A DNA stretch of 64,000 nt. Origin: Azoarcus sp. Its GTDB lineage: Bacteria > Pseudomonadota > Gammaproteobacteria > Burkholderiales > Rhodocyclaceae. This document shows positions 62,833-64,000 of the stretch, piece after piece (the stretch's first letter is position 1; each line of letters starts with the position of its first letter). The DNA is taken from assembly GCA_031268195.1 (NCBI GenBank), contig JAIRXQ010000010.1, positions 18,898-82,897 on the forward strand, written 5' to 3'. Position numbers and translations under genes: made by a program. The notes beneath the pieces are model-generated. The model was given only the letters and a program-made list of their open reading frames with translations, did no database searches and was not told the DNA's origin.

Positions 62833-63151
62833 CAAGGGCGCGATGGCGGCGGCGCTGGCCGCCGCGCCGGAACGGGTGGATGACCCCGACTGCCCCTATG
62901 ATCCCAACGACCTCGCCGCCGTGGAAGCTTTTTGGAAAAACGCCATCGTCAGCCATTCGCCCGTGGAACTGAAGACGAAGCTGGCGGCGCGCAGACGGCG
63001 CGGCGCGCAGAAAGCGCCCGTCAAGGAGCGCGTCACGCTGCGCCTTTCCCCCGAAGTGGCGCAGTTTTTCAGGGCCACCGGCCGGGGCTGGCAAACGCGC
63101 ATGGATAGCGCGCTCCAGGACTGGATCAAATCACATTCCACGGCCTCCTGA
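62798..63151 (+). CDS. brnA: BrnA-type antitoxin
   Basis: A 117-residue antitoxin. The C-terminal ribbon-helix-helix (RVTLRLSPEVAQFFRATGRGWQTRMDSAL) is the BrnA DNA-binding domain. The N-terminal part would bind and block BrnT. The partner toxin is broken, so the gene is an orphan antitoxin or repressor. Its own frame is intact. GAAGGA precedes the ATG. Confidence 0.85.
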   Translation: MKSDVIAKTPFDKGAMAAALAAAPERVDDPDCPYDPNDLAAVEAFWKNAIVSHSPVELKTKLAARRRRGAQKAPVKERVTLRLSPEVAQFFRATGRGWQTRMDSALQDWIKSHSTAS

Positions 63152-63206
63152 GAGCCGCACGTCCGCCCCCGGACCGTGGCGTTACTGCCGGACCTCATTG
63201 TGAAAA

Positions 63207-63223
63207 GCCCGCGCGAGGCGGGC
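63207..63223 (-). terminator. orphan minus-strand terminator hairpin
   Basis: GCCCGC and GCGGGC around 5 nt, followed by TTTTCAC on the minus strand. No intact minus-strand gene ends here, so it may be left over from lost sequence. Confidence 0.45.
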
Positions 63224-63234
63224 AAGGGGGCAGG

Positions 63235-63447
63235 ATGCCACGGCGCGGGGCCGAAAGAAAGCTCGGCATGCTGCACCGGGCGGTACAGATCGACGATCTC
63301 AGGGTGCCACCCAACAACCGGCTGGAAAAACTCTCCGGCGACAGGGAGGGTCAGTGGAGCATCCGCATCAACGACCAATGGCGCGTGTGCTTCGTATGGC
63401 GTGACGGGGAGGCTTTCGAGGTCGAAATCGTGGATTACCATCGTTAA
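63235..63447 (+). pseudogene. higB: HigB-type toxin, N-terminally short
   Basis: A 70-residue product matching the later two-thirds of HigB/RelE-family mRNA interferases: RKLGMLHRAV, DDLRVPPNNRLEKLSGDREG, QWSIRINDQWRVCFVW and VEIVDYH. Family members have about 92 residues; roughly the first 22 are missing and the in-frame sequence upstream does not resemble them. The catalytic core may survive, but the fold lacks its first strand and helix. I call it a probable pseudogene. higA follows after 15 nt. Confidence 0.65.
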
Positions 63448-63462
63448 AGGAGAAGCATCGCC

Positions 63463-63759
63463 ATGATGCAGAACAGGATGCGTCCGATTCACCCCGGCGA
63501 AGTGTTGCGCGAAGAATTTCTTGTGCCGATGGGCATCTCCGCGCATGCGCTGGCGTTGGCGCTGCACGTTCCCGCACCGCGCATCAACGATATTGCGCGG
63601 GAGCGCCGCGGCATCACTGCGGATACGGCTCTTCGGCTTTCCGCTTATTTCGGCACCAGCGCGGAATTTTGGATGGGGCTGCAATCCGATTACGACACTG
63701 CGCGCGCGAGAGAGATGCTCGCGGACACGCTGGGGAGCATCGAACGCTGGCATGGATAA
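63463..63759 (+). CDS. higA: HigA-type antitoxin
   Basis: A 98-residue helix-turn-helix (XRE) antitoxin. It starts RMRPIHPGEVLREEFL and continues through the HTH to LSAYFGTSAEFWMGLQSDYD, the HigA signature. AAAGGAG overlaps the end of higB. The frame is intact. Confidence 0.92.
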   Translation: MMQNRMRPIHPGEVLREEFLVPMGISAHALALALHVPAPRINDIARERRGITADTALRLSAYFGTSAEFWMGLQSDYDTARAREMLADTLGSIERWHG

Positions 63760-63774
63760 ACCACCCACGCCTGA

Positions 63775-63918
63775 CTACCGCCGCCCCTCGGCCATCGCCT
63801 CGATCCCCGTCCAGCTGCGATTGATCTGCGTCGACGGCAGGCCGAAATAAGACCCCGCGGTGTCGATGGCCGCTTTCCGGAAAGCCTTGGTGAGCAGGCG
63901 CCGCCAACTCGTTGCCAT
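63775..63918 (-). pseudogene. phage-like protein C-terminal fragment
   Basis: A 47-codon frame with LTKAFRKAAIDTAGSYFGLP followed by STQINRSWTGIEAMAEGR, resembling the C-terminal ends of large phage polyvalent or structural proteins. It is preceded by a stop and has no clear start. Assignment is tentative. Confidence 0.35.
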
Positions 63919-64000
63919 GCGCGTTGCCGAGCATCAACGGCTCTCGGTCAGCCATGCCGCCGCAAGAAAGAGCATTGAGATGCTGATCAAGGCGATCCGC
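63919..64000. other. right edge, nothing recognisable
   Basis: No gene or motif that I can support in the last 80 bases. Confidence 0.5.

Overview
The window reads as the chromosome of a free-living betaproteobacterium (high GC, many GTG/TTG starts, -10 boxes such as TACAAT, TATAAT and TAAAAT). The gene orders petABC-sspA-sspB and dnaX-ybaB-recR, the mraZ-to-ftsZ division cluster and the LPS genes (rfaE2, lpxC, tamA, a ColRS-type locus) all fit that class. Pyruvate:ferredoxin oxidoreductase, a cytochrome bc1 complex, a small cytochrome c, a c-haem chemoreceptor and a hemerythrin suggest a metabolically versatile, redox-responsive organism of the Rhodocyclales/Nitrosomonadales kind. The genus cannot be fixed from sequence alone.

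Layout. 0.2-6.8 kb: a Na+/H+ antiporter family protein, pbpG, the fused malic enzyme maeB, a lytic transglycosylase and ampD. 6.8-11.2 kb: rfaE2-recQ (overlapping), a chemoreceptor with a CxxCH haem site in its periplasmic domain, and tRNA-Pro(CGG). 11.2-17 kb: ispB, an orphan solute-binding protein, a small lipoprotein, ompW and an RhlE-type DEAD-box helicase. 17-25.4 kb: nifJ (PFOR), a PAS plus degenerate EAL protein, a deoxynucleoside kinase, cytochrome c, a 0.55-kb AT-rich and repeat-bearing intergenic region, a response regulator with a Pro/Ala-rich tail, and a YbhB protein. 25.6-30.2 kb: a DUF1993 protein, queF, tamA and fbp. 30.2-34.1 kb: a four-gene module resembling colR-colS-methyltransferase-LPS kinase, bracketed by two copies of a 78-bp repeat. 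34.1-40.7 kb: dadA, hemerythrin, sspB, sspA, petCBA and a formylglycine-generating-enzyme-like lipoprotein gene carrying a solitary CRISPR-repeat-like sequence near its 5' end.

40.7-61.7 kb is one long minus-strand block: mraZ-rsmH-ftsL-ftsI-murE-murF-mraY-murD-ftsW-murG-murC-ddlB-ftsQ-ftsA-ftsZ, then lpxC, the 4.5S RNA gene, dnaX, ybaB and recR. Most dcw genes overlap by 1-8 nt and are probably translationally coupled. murB is absent from its common place between murC and ddl. The RNase P RNA gene follows at 61.9-62.4 kb.

62.4-64 kb is a debris zone: a tail-fibre-like phage fragment, a 5'-truncated brnT with an in-frame stop but an intact brnA, an N-terminally short higB with an intact higA, and another phage-like fragment at the edge.

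The most interesting items are the 78-bp repeat pair around the ColRS-like module, four TTTSAC boxes at exact 11-bp steps ahead of its methyltransferase gene, the solitary CRISPR-like repeat, the 20-bp duplication that makes a 7-codon minicistron between murG and murC, and the antitoxins kept beside decayed toxins. No complete new defence system, CRISPR array or insertion sequence was found.
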